The notes beneath the pieces are model-generated. The model saw only the letters and a list, made by a program, of their open reading frames with translations. It did not search any database and was not told the origin of the DNA. The position numbers and the translations under genes are program-made. Shown in pieces: positions 17,825 through 27,195 of a stretch of 34,501 nt of DNA; position 1 is the stretch's first letter; the number at the start of each line of letters is the position of its first letter. Origin of the DNA: CAYXLI01 sp964464925 (lineage in GTDB: Bacteria > Acidobacteriota > Terriglobia > Bryobacterales > Bryobacteraceae); contig CAYXLI010000046.1 in NCBI GenBank assembly GCA_964464925.1, forward strand, positions 1-34,501, read 5' to 3'.

Positions 17825-19926
17825 TGGCTCATACATATCTCTGCTTCGTTTGGCACATGCACCAGCCGTTCTACAAGGACCTGGTTTCGGGTGAGTACAA
17901 GCTGCCGTGGACGCGCATGCATGCGCTGAAAGACTACTACGGGATGGTGAAGGTATTGGAGGACTTTCCCAGCATTCACCAGACGTTCAATCTTGTGCCT
18001 TCGATGATGGTGCAGGTGGAGGAGTACGCCGCGGGGGAGGCCTTCGATCCGTTCCTACGATGCGCGTTGAAGCCCGCTGAACGGCTTGACGAGACGGAGC
18101 GCAACTTCATCCTGCGCTACTTTTTTCAGGCGAACGTAGCGAAGATGATCTACCGGTATCCCCGGTATCGCGAGTTGTATGAGATTTGGGCCGCCATGCA
18201 TGGCAACTTCTCACGCGCGCCGAGGCTGTTTGGAGCCCAAGCGATGCGAGACCTGCAGGTGCTTTCGCAACTCGCGTGGTTTGACGAAGAGTTCCTGCAG
18301 CATGACGACGACATCAGAAACCTGGTGGCGAAGCAGCGCGACTACAGCCTGGATGACCAGGCTCTGCTGGGACGCAAGCAGCAGGAAGCGTGCGGCAAAG
18401 TGATTCCGATTTACGCGGAGTTTGCCGGGCGCGGACAGATTGAGCTGTCGACCACGCCCTTCTATCACCCGATTCTGCCGCTGTTGTGTGATACGCAGGT
18501 GGCGGATGTGGCTCACCCGCACGTGCCGCTTCCATCGCGCTTCCGCTATCCGGACGATGCGCGTGTGCAACTGCAGCGCGCGCGGGCGTACATGGAGCAG
18601 AAGTTCGGTTATGAGACGGCAGGTATGTGGCCCTCTGAAGGCTCCGTTTCTAACGAGGCGTTGCACCTGGCAGCGGAAACGGGTTTCCGCTGGTTCGCCA
18701 CCGACAACGGCGTACTGGCCAGGACCTTGCATCAGAGTGCAGGTGCGCATCTGACGTACCGCCCGTACCGGTGGAAGCAGGGCGAGCACGAGATGAGCGG
18801 CATTTTCCGGGATCACTACCTGAGTGACCTGATCGGGTTCGTCTACGCACGTATGAATCCGGCGGATGCAGCCACTCATTTTCTAGACCGGATCCGGGAG
18901 AATTGCCGCGGCGTTCTGGCGAGCGGACGCGACGCCCTGGTGCCCATCATTCTCGACGGTGAGAACGCATGGGAGTATTACGACGAGAGCGGCCGGCCCT
19001 TTCTGCGCGAATTGTACCGCCGCATCGCAGATGACGATCACATGACGGCGCTGACGGTCTCTCAAGCCTTGGCGAGAGTGGAACCGCAGAAAATCGAGTC
19101 GATTTTTCCAGGCTCCTGGATCAATGCGAACTTCGATGTATGGATCGGGGCGGAGGAGGATAACAAAGCGTGGGATTATCTTCTGCATGCGCGGCAGACC
19201 TACGATCGCGTGATCCAGTCGCCCGAGGCCGCTCACCTTCCTGAAGATCGCAAGAAGCTGGCGTATGAAGAGCTTCTGATTGCAGAGGGGAGCGATTGGA
19301 ACTGGTGGTACGGACCGGAGCACGATTCCGCGAACCGGCCGGAGTTCGACCAGCTTTTCCGGGATCATCTTGCGAATGTATACCTGGCGTTGAAGCTCTC
19401 GCCTCCTGAAGAGCTTTCGCGGCCGATCCTGCGCGCTGTGGTGAAGGAGTTCCGGCAGCCGCCGACGGGGCCAGTGAAGATCCAACTGGACGGACTGGTC
19501 TCATCGTATTTCGAGTGGCTAGGCGCCGGATCGTACCGCGTGGACAACCGGTCGGGGGCTATGCACGGGCAGCGCTTCTTCGTGGAAGAACTGCATTACG
19601 GGACGGATGGGCAGACGCTTTTCCTGCGGCTCGATTTCGTGAAGGACAGCATCACGGACATTTCGAAGACAGAGATTCGTGTGAACATCGCCGGCGCGGA
19701 CACGCGCGCACTGGCCGTGGGTTTGAATGAATTCTCGGAAGAGGTGCAATGCGCATACAACAAAGTTTGCGAGATGGCGATTCCGCTGAAGCCGCTCGGC
19801 TTCTCGCAAGGGCAGCCGGTAAGATTTCAGGTCTCGCTCTGGTCCGCCGGGCTGCCGATGGACGCACTTCCGCCGCAGGGCTGGCTGGAGATCTCCAGCG
19901 CTGAGCCGATGGACTGGGTTCTGTAG
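17824..19926 (+). CDS. Glycoside hydrolase family 57 (alpha-amylase/alpha-mannosidase-like, COG1449)
   Basis: This 700-aa protein has GH57 motifs in order: WHMHQPFY near the start, TTPFYHPILPLLCD near 205, MWPSEGSVSNEAL (probable nucleophile Glu near 271), FATDNGV near 298, and ILDGENAWEYY (probable acid Asp near 378). A C-terminal beta-rich domain is typical of the COG1449 branch. Family members hydrolyse or transfer alpha-glucans; the choice between amylase, glucanotransferase and branching activity cannot be made here. No signal peptide is present, so it is probably cytoplasmic and may act on glycogen-like storage glucan. The ATG shares one base with the preceding stop (TAATG), suggesting coupled translation. 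The stop is one base from the convergent SYLF gene's stop. Confidence 0.9.
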   Translation: MAHTYLCFVWHMHQPFYKDLVSGEYKLPWTRMHALKDYYGMVKVLEDFPSIHQTFNLVPSMMVQVEEYAAGEAFDPFLRCALKPAERLDETERNFILRYFFQANVAKMIYRYPRYRELYEIWAAMHGNFSRAPRLFGAQAMRDLQVLSQLAWFDEEFLQHDDDIRNLVAKQRDYSLDDQALLGRKQQEACGKVIPIYAEFAGRGQIELSTTPFYHPILPLLCDTQVADVAHPHVPLPSRFRYPDDARVQLQRARAYMEQKFGYETAGMWPSEGSVSNEALHLAAETGFRWFATDNGVLARTLHQSAGAHLTYRPYRWKQGEHEMSGIFRDHYLSDLIGFVYARMNPADAATHFLDRIRENCRGVLASGRDALVPIILDGENAWEYYDESGRPFLRELYRRIADDDHMTALTVSQALARVEPQKIESIFPGSWINANFDVWIGAEEDNKAWDYLLHARQTYDRVIQSPEAAHLPEDRKKLAYEELLIAEGSDWNWWYGPEHDSANRPEFDQLFRDHLANVYLALKLSPPEELSRPILRAVVKEFRQPPTGPVKIQLDGLVSSYFEWLGAGSYRVDNRSGAMHGQRFFVEELHYGTDGQTLFLRLDFVKDSITDISKTEIRVNIAGADTRALAVGLNEFSEEVQCAYNKVCEMAIPLKPLGFSQGQPVRFQVSLWSAGLPMDALPPQGWLEISSAEPMDWVL

Positions 19927-19927
19927 C

Positions 19928-20629
19928 CTACTTCGATTTCCGGCTGGAGTATTTGTTAAGACTGGAAATGAGTGTTTTTGCCGGACCAGCCGGTACAGGG
20001 GCTTTACCCTTGACTACTTCTTTGTTGTCGACATCCTTGCCGTAGAGTTCGCGGTTCGTCTCATCGTCCGGACGCAGCGTAGCGCCGTCCAACGCAATGC
20101 CTGCGAACACACCGCGCGAGCGGGAATAGGAGAGAATTTCGGCGTGCATCGCCGCGTCCGTCTCCGCTGAACTGGTTCGGCCTACGGGACCTGCCGCCAC
20201 GCTGGCGTCGGCGCCGACAGTGAACTTGCTGGAAAGGAGTTTCTCACCGCCACGCTCGTTCAACACCAGCATGATGACGTCAGTTTCGGATCCGCCGATC
20301 TGGAATCCGAAGCTACCGCCTTCCACCTTGATGGCGGCAGGCGCACTCCAGCCGACGCCGCCCTGATTGCGGCAGAGGACGAAGCCGCGGCCATATTTGC
20401 CGCCGATGATGAACGCCGCCTTCTTCACCCCGGGGACCAGCACGACGCATTGGGACTTGTCGAGCAGATCCTGTGGAACCGCTTTGTCGCCGGCATCCAT
20501 GATTTCGTGCAGCATCGAATCGGCTTCAGTGAGCCGTTTGTTCGCGCTGGTATCCTTTTTGGCGGCCAGCGCCGGAACGGAAAGTGCGATCAGACAAACA
20601 GCAACATTGCGGAAGGCCTTGGAGCTCAT
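19928..20629 (-). CDS. Secreted SYLF (Ysc84/DUF500) lipid-binding domain protein
   Basis: This 233-aa protein has a signal peptide (1-22, cut near ALAA) and a SYLF domain (about 38-205): CVVLVPGVKKAAFIIGGKYGRG, CRNQGGVGWSAPAAIKVEGGSFGFQIG and LSSKFTVGADASVAAGPVGR. SYLF domains bind phosphoinositides and actin-associated membranes in eukaryotes. In bacteria they are common periplasmic or outer-membrane-associated proteins with poorly known function. The C-terminal 25 residues are Lys/Ser-rich. It converges on GH57 and diverges from the next small secreted gene with a short intergenic gap (about 50 bases). Confidence 0.88.
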   Translation of the reverse strand: MSSKAFRNVAVCLIALSVPALAAKKDTSANKRLTEADSMLHEIMDAGDKAVPQDLLDKSQCVVLVPGVKKAAFIIGGKYGRGFVLCRNQGGVGWSAPAAIKVEGGSFGFQIGGSETDVIMLVLNERGGEKLLSSKFTVGADASVAAGPVGRTSSAETDAAMHAEILSYSRSRGVFAGIALDGATLRPDDETNRELYGKDVDNKEVVKGKAPVPAGPAKTLISSLNKYSSRKSK

Positions 20630-20680
20630 AGCTGCATTGTAGCCAACGGAGACGACGGGTACCAGCGCTAAACTTACAAT

Positions 20681-21247
20681 ATGAGAGCGAAGTTATCTGT
20701 CTTCGCGTTGCTGGCCGCGTGCACGCTGTTCGCATCGCGCTCCGATTATCTGAGCATCAAGCAGAAATTCCGAGCCATTCAATCCGGACAGGCGGCCCGA
20801 GGAGCACGCGTTCCCCTTCCCTCGAGCGAACTGAACGCATACGTGCAGACGGAGTTGCCGAAGGTAGCGCCGCAAGGGATTCGCAGGCCGATTGTGGAAC
20901 TGATCGGGAACAATACAGCTCGCGGAACGGCATATATCAATTTCATGAAGGTGCAGAACGGCAGGGGCCAGGCACCCGGGTGGATGATGCGCAATCTGCT
21001 GGACGGAGAGCATGAGGTGGTGGTCACGGCCAATGTCACTTCTGCGAACGGATCTGCGGTGGTGCACCTGACTCGCGTTGAGATCGGCGGAATTCCGGTG
21101 GAAGGCGCGGCGCTCAATTTTCTGGTCGACAACTACCTGCTGCCGAATTATCCGGAGGCCAAGATCGGGCGGCCATTCCAACTTGACTACAACATGGACC
21201 GCCTCGAGGTGAAGCCGGGCATCGCCTACGTGGTGTTACGCCGGTAA
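20681..21247 (+). CDS. Secreted hypothetical protein
   Basis: This 188-aa protein has a signal peptide (MRAKLSVFALLAACTLFA) and a body with segments VPLPSSELNAYVQTELP and PVEGAALNFLVDNYLLPNYPEA. The amphipathic, beta-rich layout faintly recalls small lipid-binding periplasmic proteins, but I cannot place it in a family. It has no ribosome-binding site; TACAAT directly abuts the ATG, so the true start could be slightly different. It diverges from the SYLF gene, with which it might share regulation. An intrinsic terminator (21289-21321) follows about 40 bases after the stop. Confidence 0.65.
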   Translation: MRAKLSVFALLAACTLFASRSDYLSIKQKFRAIQSGQAARGARVPLPSSELNAYVQTELPKVAPQGIRRPIVELIGNNTARGTAYINFMKVQNGRGQAPGWMMRNLLDGEHEVVVTANVTSANGSAVVHLTRVEIGGIPVEGAALNFLVDNYLLPNYPEAKIGRPFQLDYNMDRLEVKPGIAYVVLRR

Positions 21248-21288
21248 AACGCGCGCCGCCTGGCTACGAAGCTGAATCCGCAGATTGC

Positions 21289-21321
21289 AAAAAAGGGGCG
21301 CCAAGGAGCACCCCTCTTTTT
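21289..21321 (+). terminator. Intrinsic terminator between hypothetical and S9 peptidase genes
   Basis: GGGG-C-GC and GC-A-CCCC form a stem with one mismatch around a 6-base loop (21295-21314). It is preceded by an A-run and followed by TCTTTTT. The A and T runs would also pair, making it potentially bidirectional. It ends the small secreted gene and isolates the S9 peptidase as its own unit. Confidence 0.85.
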
Positions 21322-21376
21322 GCATCTGAAAGGCATTTGGAAGTATCGTAAGGACATTTAAAAGGGAGGAAAGACC

Positions 21377-23386
21377 TTGTCTCTTACCCGCTCGCTCGCT
21401 GTCTTTGTACTTGCAACCGCCGCGGTTTGCGCAGCACGCTACGATCTATCTCAACTGGGCAAAGTGGTTCGCGTTACCGATCCCCAGATTTCACCAGACG
21501 GCACATCGGTGGTTGTTGTGGTCTCGCGGCCAAACTATGAAGAGAACCGGTTTGACGCTGAACTCATCCTTGTGGATACGGCCAGCGGAAATCGCCGAGT
21601 ACTCACGCGCGAGCGCCGCGAATTGACGTCGCCACGATGGTCTCCCCAGGGAGACCGTCTCGCGTTTCTGTCACAGCCTGCGGGCGCGGCGAAGCCCCAG
21701 GTCTTCATTATGCCGATGAATGGCGGGGACTCGTGGCAGGTGACGAAATCAATCACCGGCGTGCAGCAGTTCGCCTGGAGTCCGGATGGCCAGCAGATCG
21801 CTTACGTGGCCGAGGAGGACAAGCCGAAGCGGACGGGAGAGGAGCGGCATAACGATTCGTTCGAAGTCGGCAACAACGATTTTCTGGTGACGGCGGAGCC
21901 ACTGCCCGTGCATTTGTGGGTAATCGGAGCGGAAGGTGGAGCAGCCAGGCGGCTCACGTCGGGTACATGGACACTGCCGATCAGTCATCCCCCAAGTTCA
22001 CCGGCATCGCCGCCATCGTGGTCTCCGGACGGGAAGTCAATAGCGATTGTGAAAGTTACGGATCCGCACTCGGGAGATAGCAATCGCAGTTCGATTACGA
22101 TTCTGGACGTAGTGACGGGATCGGCACGAAGCGTTACGGGCAGGATGGAGAACGAATCGCAGCCGGTGTATTCTCCCGATGGCACACGAATCGCATTCTG
22201 GTATCCGCGGGACAACGACACCCGGAACGTCAACGACATTTACCTGGTGAATGCGGCGGGGGGCGACGGGGTGAACCTTACGCGTGCGATCGACCGGAAT
22301 ATCTCCCGGGCGATCTGGATGCCCGGCGGAAAATCGCTGCTGGTGGGCGCGAATGATGGCACGAGCACCAGCCTTTGGATTCAGCCGCTGGATGGCAAGG
22401 CCCGGAAGCTGGCGCTCGGGAAGACGACCATATCGGGCACGTTCTGGGTAGATGTGTCGGTAAGCAAAGAAGGAGCGCTGGCGTTTACGGCAACCGAACC
22501 CCAGAGGCCGGCTGAGTTGTACTTCCTGTCCTCTATCGACGCGCCGGTGAAACGTCTTACGGACTTTAACAATGCGGTGGCTTCGCTGGAACTAGGGAAG
22601 ACGGAGACGATCCGCTGGAAAGGGCCGGATGGGTTTGAAGAGGACGGAGTGGTCACCTATCCTCCGGACTTCGAAGCCGGGCGAAAGTATCCGCTCGTAT
22701 TGTATGTACATGGCGGCCCGAGGTCAGCGTCCAAGGAGGGGTTCAGTTCGCGTGCGCAACTGCTGGCCGCGAAGGGCTGGGTGGTTTTTGAGCCCAATTA
22801 CCGCGGCAGCGACAACCTTGGCAATGCGTATCAATCGGCGATATGGAACGATGCCGGCGATGGCCCGGGGCGCGACGTGATGGGTGGTGTCGAGTATCTG
22901 AAGCGGCGCGGTTTTGTGGACGAATCGAAGATGGCAGTGTCCGGCTGGTCCTATGGAGGGTACATGACCACATGGCTGCTGGGGCACTATCCGGTTTGGA
23001 AGTGTGCGGTTGCGGGAGCGGCCGTGACGGATTGGATTGACCAGTACACCATCGGCGATGCCAACGTGCGGCGCGGTCAGGCGTTCGGGGGATCGCCCTA
23101 TACGAGGAATCGAATGAAAGCGTATATCGATCAGTCGCCGATTACGTATGCCGCAAGCATCAAAGCGCCAACCCTAGTGCTGTCAAACACCGCCGATTAT
23201 CGAGTGCCCGTGACGCAATCGTACAAGCTATATCGCGTACTGAAGGATAACGGCGTGCCGACAAAATTCGTGGCCTATCCGATTCCGGGGCACAGTGCCA
23301 CGGATCCGGTGCGCCAAAGGGACGTGGACCGCCGGTGGATCGCGTGGCTGGACCAGTATCTGGAGGGGAAGGTGTCAGCCGACTAG
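21377..23386 (+). CDS. S9-family prolyl oligopeptidase/dipeptidyl aminopeptidase-type peptidase, exported
   Basis: This 669-aa serine peptidase has a signal peptide (to about residue 19, AAVCA) and an N-terminal beta-propeller (about 25-400; ISPDGTSVVVVV, WSPDGKSIAIV, YSPDGTRIAFW). The C-terminal alpha/beta-hydrolase domain carries the triad: Ser near 524 in SGWSYGGYM, Asp near 607 in NTADYRVP and His near 639 in PGHS. It should trim peptides in the periplasm. The start is TTG at 21377, fixed by AGGGAGGA 6 bases upstream; there is no suitable ATG. Its TAG and the stop of the convergent acyl-synthetase gene share the palindrome CTAG (23383-23386). Confidence 0.92.
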   Translation: MSLTRSLAVFVLATAAVCAARYDLSQLGKVVRVTDPQISPDGTSVVVVVSRPNYEENRFDAELILVDTASGNRRVLTRERRELTSPRWSPQGDRLAFLSQPAGAAKPQVFIMPMNGGDSWQVTKSITGVQQFAWSPDGQQIAYVAEEDKPKRTGEERHNDSFEVGNNDFLVTAEPLPVHLWVIGAEGGAARRLTSGTWTLPISHPPSSPASPPSWSPDGKSIAIVKVTDPHSGDSNRSSITILDVVTGSARSVTGRMENESQPVYSPDGTRIAFWYPRDNDTRNVNDIYLVNAAGGDGVNLTRAIDRNISRAIWMPGGKSLLVGANDGTSTSLWIQPLDGKARKLALGKTTISGTFWVDVSVSKEGALAFTATEPQRPAELYFLSSIDAPVKRLTDFNNAVASLELGKTETIRWKGPDGFEEDGVVTYPPDFEAGRKYPLVLYVHGGPRSASKEGFSSRAQLLAAKGWVVFEPNYRGSDNLGNAYQSAIWNDAGDGPGRDVMGGVEYLKRRGFVDESKMAVSGWSYGGYMTTWLLGHYPVWKCAVAGAAVTDWIDQYTIGDANVRRGQAFGGSPYTRNRMKAYIDQSPITYAASIKAPTLVLSNTADYRVPVTQSYKLYRVLKDNGVPTKFVAYPIPGHSATDPVRQRDVDRRWIAWLDQYLEGKVSAD

Positions 23387-25833
23387 GGCTGACGAGCGAG
23401 ATGCGCAACGGCGGCCTCCAGCCGTAATGCCAATTCCCGCGGTTCGTGAGAAGGGTCCGCTTCCACAGGCTGGCCGACCCGCACAGTAAGGCCGCCCGAG
23501 TGGAACCAGCCGGAGCCACGGACCTTCATTTCCGCCAGTCCCGCCAGATAGACCGGAAGGGCGGCCGTGCGGAGTTCCTTCCACAGCAGGCCGGCGCCTG
23601 TTTGAAACGAATGCATTTGGACATCACGGGTCCGTGCGCCTTCGGGAAAGACGAGTATGTGATAACCGGCATCCACGGCGCGGCCTGCGTGGTCGAAGCT
23701 GCGGCGGAAGCCTGTCTTCTGGGGCAACGGGAAGACGTTGAAGAGCGAGGTGATCAACCAATAAGCGATGGGAGCAACGCAATTCAGAAACCGATTTCCC
23801 TGGCCGCGCCCTTTCCGCAGATTGAGCAGCAGTTCGCCACTCATGGCTACGGCGACTCTGCGCCGCACGCGCGCAGGCAGCGCGTAGAGAACGAGGGGAA
23901 CATCGTAAGCCGTCACATGATTGGCCACGATCAGCATTCGGGTGGATGGTAACTGCCGGAGCTCCGATTGCACAGAGGGCTTGGCCAGCAGCCAGACGAG
24001 CGGGCGAATCAAGGCTTCCTGAAATATTGCGCGGACGAGTTGAAGGACCGGGCTCCATGGCCAAGTGGGATAGAGGTGCTCCCCGGCGGGCGGGGCGGCA
24101 GTCGCGGCTCCGGGTTGTCTCAGCAAGCCGCGTACATCGTCCGCTGTGTGTACGCCGGCCCAGGCAGCGTCATCGAGGGCGACGCCGAACTGCGATTCCA
24201 GGCGCGCCTGCAGTTCGACGCGTCCGAGACTGTCGAGTTGCAGATCACCGCCCCGAAGAATCGACGATAGGGTGTCTGGATCGCCGCCGGCTGCAAGGCG
24301 GCGGGCAACCTCGCGACGGAGAACCTTGCCCGCGGAGTTGCGCGGCAAGTCGGGCTCCGGCCAGACAACCCAACGATGGATCTGCTGGTATTCGGCTAGT
24401 TCGCGATTCGCAGCTTTGATAGCAGCCGCCGGATCTAGAAGTTCCCGAAGGACGAGGACGGCGACCGGCTCCGGACCGCCGGCGCCTTCGCTTTCGATGA
24501 TGGTGCAAGTCTTCACCAGCGGTTGGCGCAGCAATGCCGTCTCGACGTCCTCCGGAAAGATGTTCAGGCCGGCGGCGGTGACGATCACCTCTTTCTTGCG
24601 CCCGCGGTAACGCAGGTTGCCTTCCGGGTCGATGGCTGCAAGGTCTCCGGTGGCGAGCCAATCGGAATCGCGTGGCTGCAGATGTCCGTGCTGCCACGTC
24701 AAACCCGCGACGGTGTCGCCCCGCACCAGGATCTCTCCGTCCTGGCCCAATTGAATTTCGCGCCCCGGCAGAACTTTGCCAACGCTGCCGCGTGCCTGGT
24801 GGAACGGGTGGTTCAGACTGACGAGCGCGGCGGTCTCGGTCATTCCGTAGCCCTGGATAACGGCGAAGCCGAGCGTCGTCCAGAAGCTCTCGAGTCCGGC
24901 GGGGAGGGTGGCTCCTCCGCAGACAAACGCCCAAAACTTAAAGCCGAACGCGGCATGCACGTCACGGAATACCCACCATCGTTTCCAGACTGGAATCTCT
25001 CGCGCAGCGCTGACGCGTGCCTCCAGACCGGGAAAGAGCGTGAGGAGATGAGTGCGGAGGAGATCGAGAACGCGAGGTACGGCTGCGAGCACCGAGACGC
25101 GGGGACGCCGGATCGCAGGCAACAGCTCGAGTGCAACCAATCGCGATTGGAAGTGCACTTCGGCGGCCAGTAGCGCCGGGATCCAGATTCCCATGAACTG
25201 GCCGAAGACATGGCTGAGCGGCAAAGTGTGCAGGAACCGGAGGGGATGAAAGATCCGCTCATACCTGAGGTATTTTTGTATCTCCTGCTCGATAGGTCGA
25301 AGGCTGGCGAGCACATTGCCATGTGTGTGCACGATGCCTTTGGGCTCAGCGGTGGTGCCGGCTGTGAAGATGATCTGAAAAGGATCGCTATCCTTGAGGT
25401 CCGGGATCATTGAGCCCTGTGCTTCCGGCAAACCGGTCCTGAGAGATTCGAAAATCAAACAGGGTAAACCGGAGGGCAGGGCGGCGGCGTGACCAGCGTC
25501 GGCGCACACAAGGAGCGGGGCAACATCGGCCGCGACGCGCCGGGAGAACTCGGCTGTGCCGGCAGAATCGATGGGAACTGCGAGTACGCCCCGCATCAGG
25601 CAGCCGAAGAAGGCCGCCAGCCATGGCCCGCTGTTCTCGCCCCAAAGCAGGACGCGTTCGCCTTTGCGGATCCCGCGGCGTTCGAGCTCGGCGCCGAAAC
25701 GGGCCGCCAGTGTGGCGAGCTCCGCATAGCTGGTCCGGAAGTGGCGGACGCCTGAGTGGGTAACGGTGGCGGTCTGACGGCCGTTGCGCCGAAAATCGTC
25801 GAGCAGCGTGGCGAGATGCGCGCGAGCTCCCAT
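23383..25833 (-). CDS. Acyl-activating enzyme / acyl carrier / lysophospholipid acyltransferase fusion
   Basis: This 816-aa three-part protein has an adenylate-forming domain (1 to about 500; P-loop TAGTTAEPKG near 156, YGMTETAALVS, TGDLAAIDPEGNLRYRGRKKEVI). A carrier-like domain follows (about 510-580; LQLDSLGRVEL, phosphopantetheine Ser near 534). A PlsC-type acyltransferase comes last (about 600-816; NHVTAYD with the HX4D motif near 636, FPEGART near 731). The layout suggests it activates a fatty acid, holds it on its own carrier arm and transfers it to a lysophospholipid or glycerol phosphate. E. coli Aas has the acyltransferase first and no carrier. ATG 25833 is preferred to TTG 25857; TATACT lies 9 bases before it and there is no ribosome-binding site. 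Confidence 0.87.
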   Translation of the reverse strand: MGARAHLATLLDDFRRNGRQTATVTHSGVRHFRTSYAELATLAARFGAELERRGIRKGERVLLWGENSGPWLAAFFGCLMRGVLAVPIDSAGTAEFSRRVAADVAPLLVCADAGHAAALPSGLPCLIFESLRTGLPEAQGSMIPDLKDSDPFQIIFTAGTTAEPKGIVHTHGNVLASLRPIEQEIQKYLRYERIFHPLRFLHTLPLSHVFGQFMGIWIPALLAAEVHFQSRLVALELLPAIRRPRVSVLAAVPRVLDLLRTHLLTLFPGLEARVSAAREIPVWKRWWVFRDVHAAFGFKFWAFVCGGATLPAGLESFWTTLGFAVIQGYGMTETAALVSLNHPFHQARGSVGKVLPGREIQLGQDGEILVRGDTVAGLTWQHGHLQPRDSDWLATGDLAAIDPEGNLRYRGRKKEVIVTAAGLNIFPEDVETALLRQPLVKTCTIIESEGAGGPEPVAVLVLRELLDPAAAIKAANRELAEYQQIHRWVVWPEPDLPRNSAGKVLRREVARRLAAGGDPDTLSSILRGGDLQLDSLGRVELQARLESQFGVALDDAAWAGVHTADDVRGLLRQPGAATAAPPAGEHLYPTWPWSPVLQLVRAIFQEALIRPLVWLLAKPSVQSELRQLPSTRMLIVANHVTAYDVPLVLYALPARVRRRVAVAMSGELLLNLRKGRGQGNRFLNCVAPIAYWLITSLFNVFPLPQKTGFRRSFDHAGRAVDAGYHILVFPEGARTRDVQMHSFQTGAGLLWKELRTAALPVYLAGLAEMKVRGSGWFHSGGLTVRVGQPVEADPSHEPRELALRLEAAVAHLARQP

Positions 25834-25894
25834 GCCACGACGAGTATAAGCAATCAAGCAGGCCGAATGCGGGCGGCTTTATGACACAGCTTTT

Positions 25895-27175
25895 TTACGG
25901 GCCGCAGCCTCGGGCGCGGGCGAGGAGGAACTCGCGTTCGCGGGCGTTGCGTGTGAGTGAGGCTGCGCGCTCGAATTCCTGACGCGCTTCCTCGAAACGG
26001 CTGAGCTTGTTGAGGAAGTCGCCTCGGACGCTAGGCAACAGGTGGTACTGCTGAAGGGACGGCTCATTTATCAGCGCGTCTACGCACTCCAGGCCTGCTT
26101 GGGGACCGAATGCCATCGCAATCGCAACGGCGCGGTTCAGCTCCACAACCGGCGAGGGAGTGAGCCGCGCCAGCTCTGTATACAGGTCCACCATGTGACG
26201 CCAATCAGTCTCCTGCGGAGTAAGGGCTCGCGCATGACAAGCGGCAATCTCGGCCTGCAGGGCATACGGTCCGCGCGCCCCGCCCAGCTTCCCGATACAC
26301 TGAATTGCGGCAAGGCCGCGACGAACGAGGAGTTGATCCCAAAGCGCACGGTTCTGATCGAGCAGCAATATGGGCTGGCCCGAAGGGCCCACCCGCGCTC
26401 TCGACCGGGAGAACTGAATCTCCATGAGCGCAACGAGGCCATGAACCTCGGTCTCTTGCGGGGCGAGTCCGGCCAGCATGCGCCCGAGACGGAGCGCATC
26501 CTCACACAACGCAGGGCGCATCCAGTCGTCCCCGGCAGTGGCCGCGTAGCCTTCATTGAAGATGAGATAAATAACATCGAGCACGGAGGAGAGGCGTACG
26601 GAAAGCTCAGCGCCGTGGGGGACCTCGAACGGGATGTTCTTCTCAGCAAGCGTTCGCTTCGCGCGGACGATTCGCTGGGCGACGGTTGGCTCGGGTACGA
26701 GAAACGCGCGCGCGATTTCCCCGGTGGTGAGTCCTCCGAGCAGGCGTAGCGTGAGCGCAACACGCGCTTCGGAGGAAAGAATCGGATGGCAAGCTGTGAA
26801 CATGAGGCGCAGCAGGCCGTCGCCCAATTCGTCTTCGGCGGCCGCCTCCACATCCATTGCGCCCTTTTTCTGCAAGCTTGCGAGCTCGTGACCGAGTTCC
26901 TGGTGCTTGCGCTGCAGACGCTTGTTGCGCCGCAGATGATCGATCGCACGAAATTTTGCAGCGGCCATCAGCCACGCGGCCGGATTTCGGGGAATGCCTG
27001 ACACCGGCCATTGCTCCAATGCGGCGACAAGGGCGTCGTGCGCGAGATCCTCGGCAATGCCGACGTCGCGCACGATCCGGGCCAGACCGGCGATGAGCTT
27101 CGGCGACTCGATTCGCCAGACTGCATCGATCGCGCGATGTGTACCGGTAGCCTCCACGACTACCGATGACAACAT
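25895..27175 (-). CDS. ECF42-type RNA polymerase sigma factor with C-terminal extension
   Basis: This 426-aa sigma factor has region 2 at about 23-85 (VGIAEDLAHDALVAALEQWP, AAWLMAAAKFRAIDHLRR) and region 4 at about 130-185 (TLRLLGGLTTGEIARAFLVPEPTVAQRIVRAKRTLAE). A long C-terminal domain (about 190-426; LDVIYLIFNEGYAAT, ILLLDQNRALWD, VELNRAVAIAMAFG) is characteristic of the ECF42 group (DUF6596 plus TPR-like helices). In this group the extension, rather than a separate anti-sigma factor, is thought to control activity. The ATG at 27175 follows the DGPF gene by 20 bases, so the two form an operon. A promoter of the ECF42 consensus lies upstream of the DGPF gene, indicating autoregulation. The triggering signal is unknown. 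Confidence 0.92.
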   Translation of the reverse strand: MLSSVVVEATGTHRAIDAVWRIESPKLIAGLARIVRDVGIAEDLAHDALVAALEQWPVSGIPRNPAAWLMAAAKFRAIDHLRRNKRLQRKHQELGHELASLQKKGAMDVEAAAEDELGDGLLRLMFTACHPILSSEARVALTLRLLGGLTTGEIARAFLVPEPTVAQRIVRAKRTLAEKNIPFEVPHGAELSVRLSSVLDVIYLIFNEGYAATAGDDWMRPALCEDALRLGRMLAGLAPQETEVHGLVALMEIQFSRSRARVGPSGQPILLLDQNRALWDQLLVRRGLAAIQCIGKLGGARGPYALQAEIAACHARALTPQETDWRHMVDLYTELARLTPSPVVELNRAVAIAMAFGPQAGLECVDALINEPSLQQYHLLPSVRGDFLNKLSRFEEARQEFERAASLTRNAREREFLLARARGCGP

Positions 27176-27195
27176 CCCTCAGGCGTGCAACGCAA

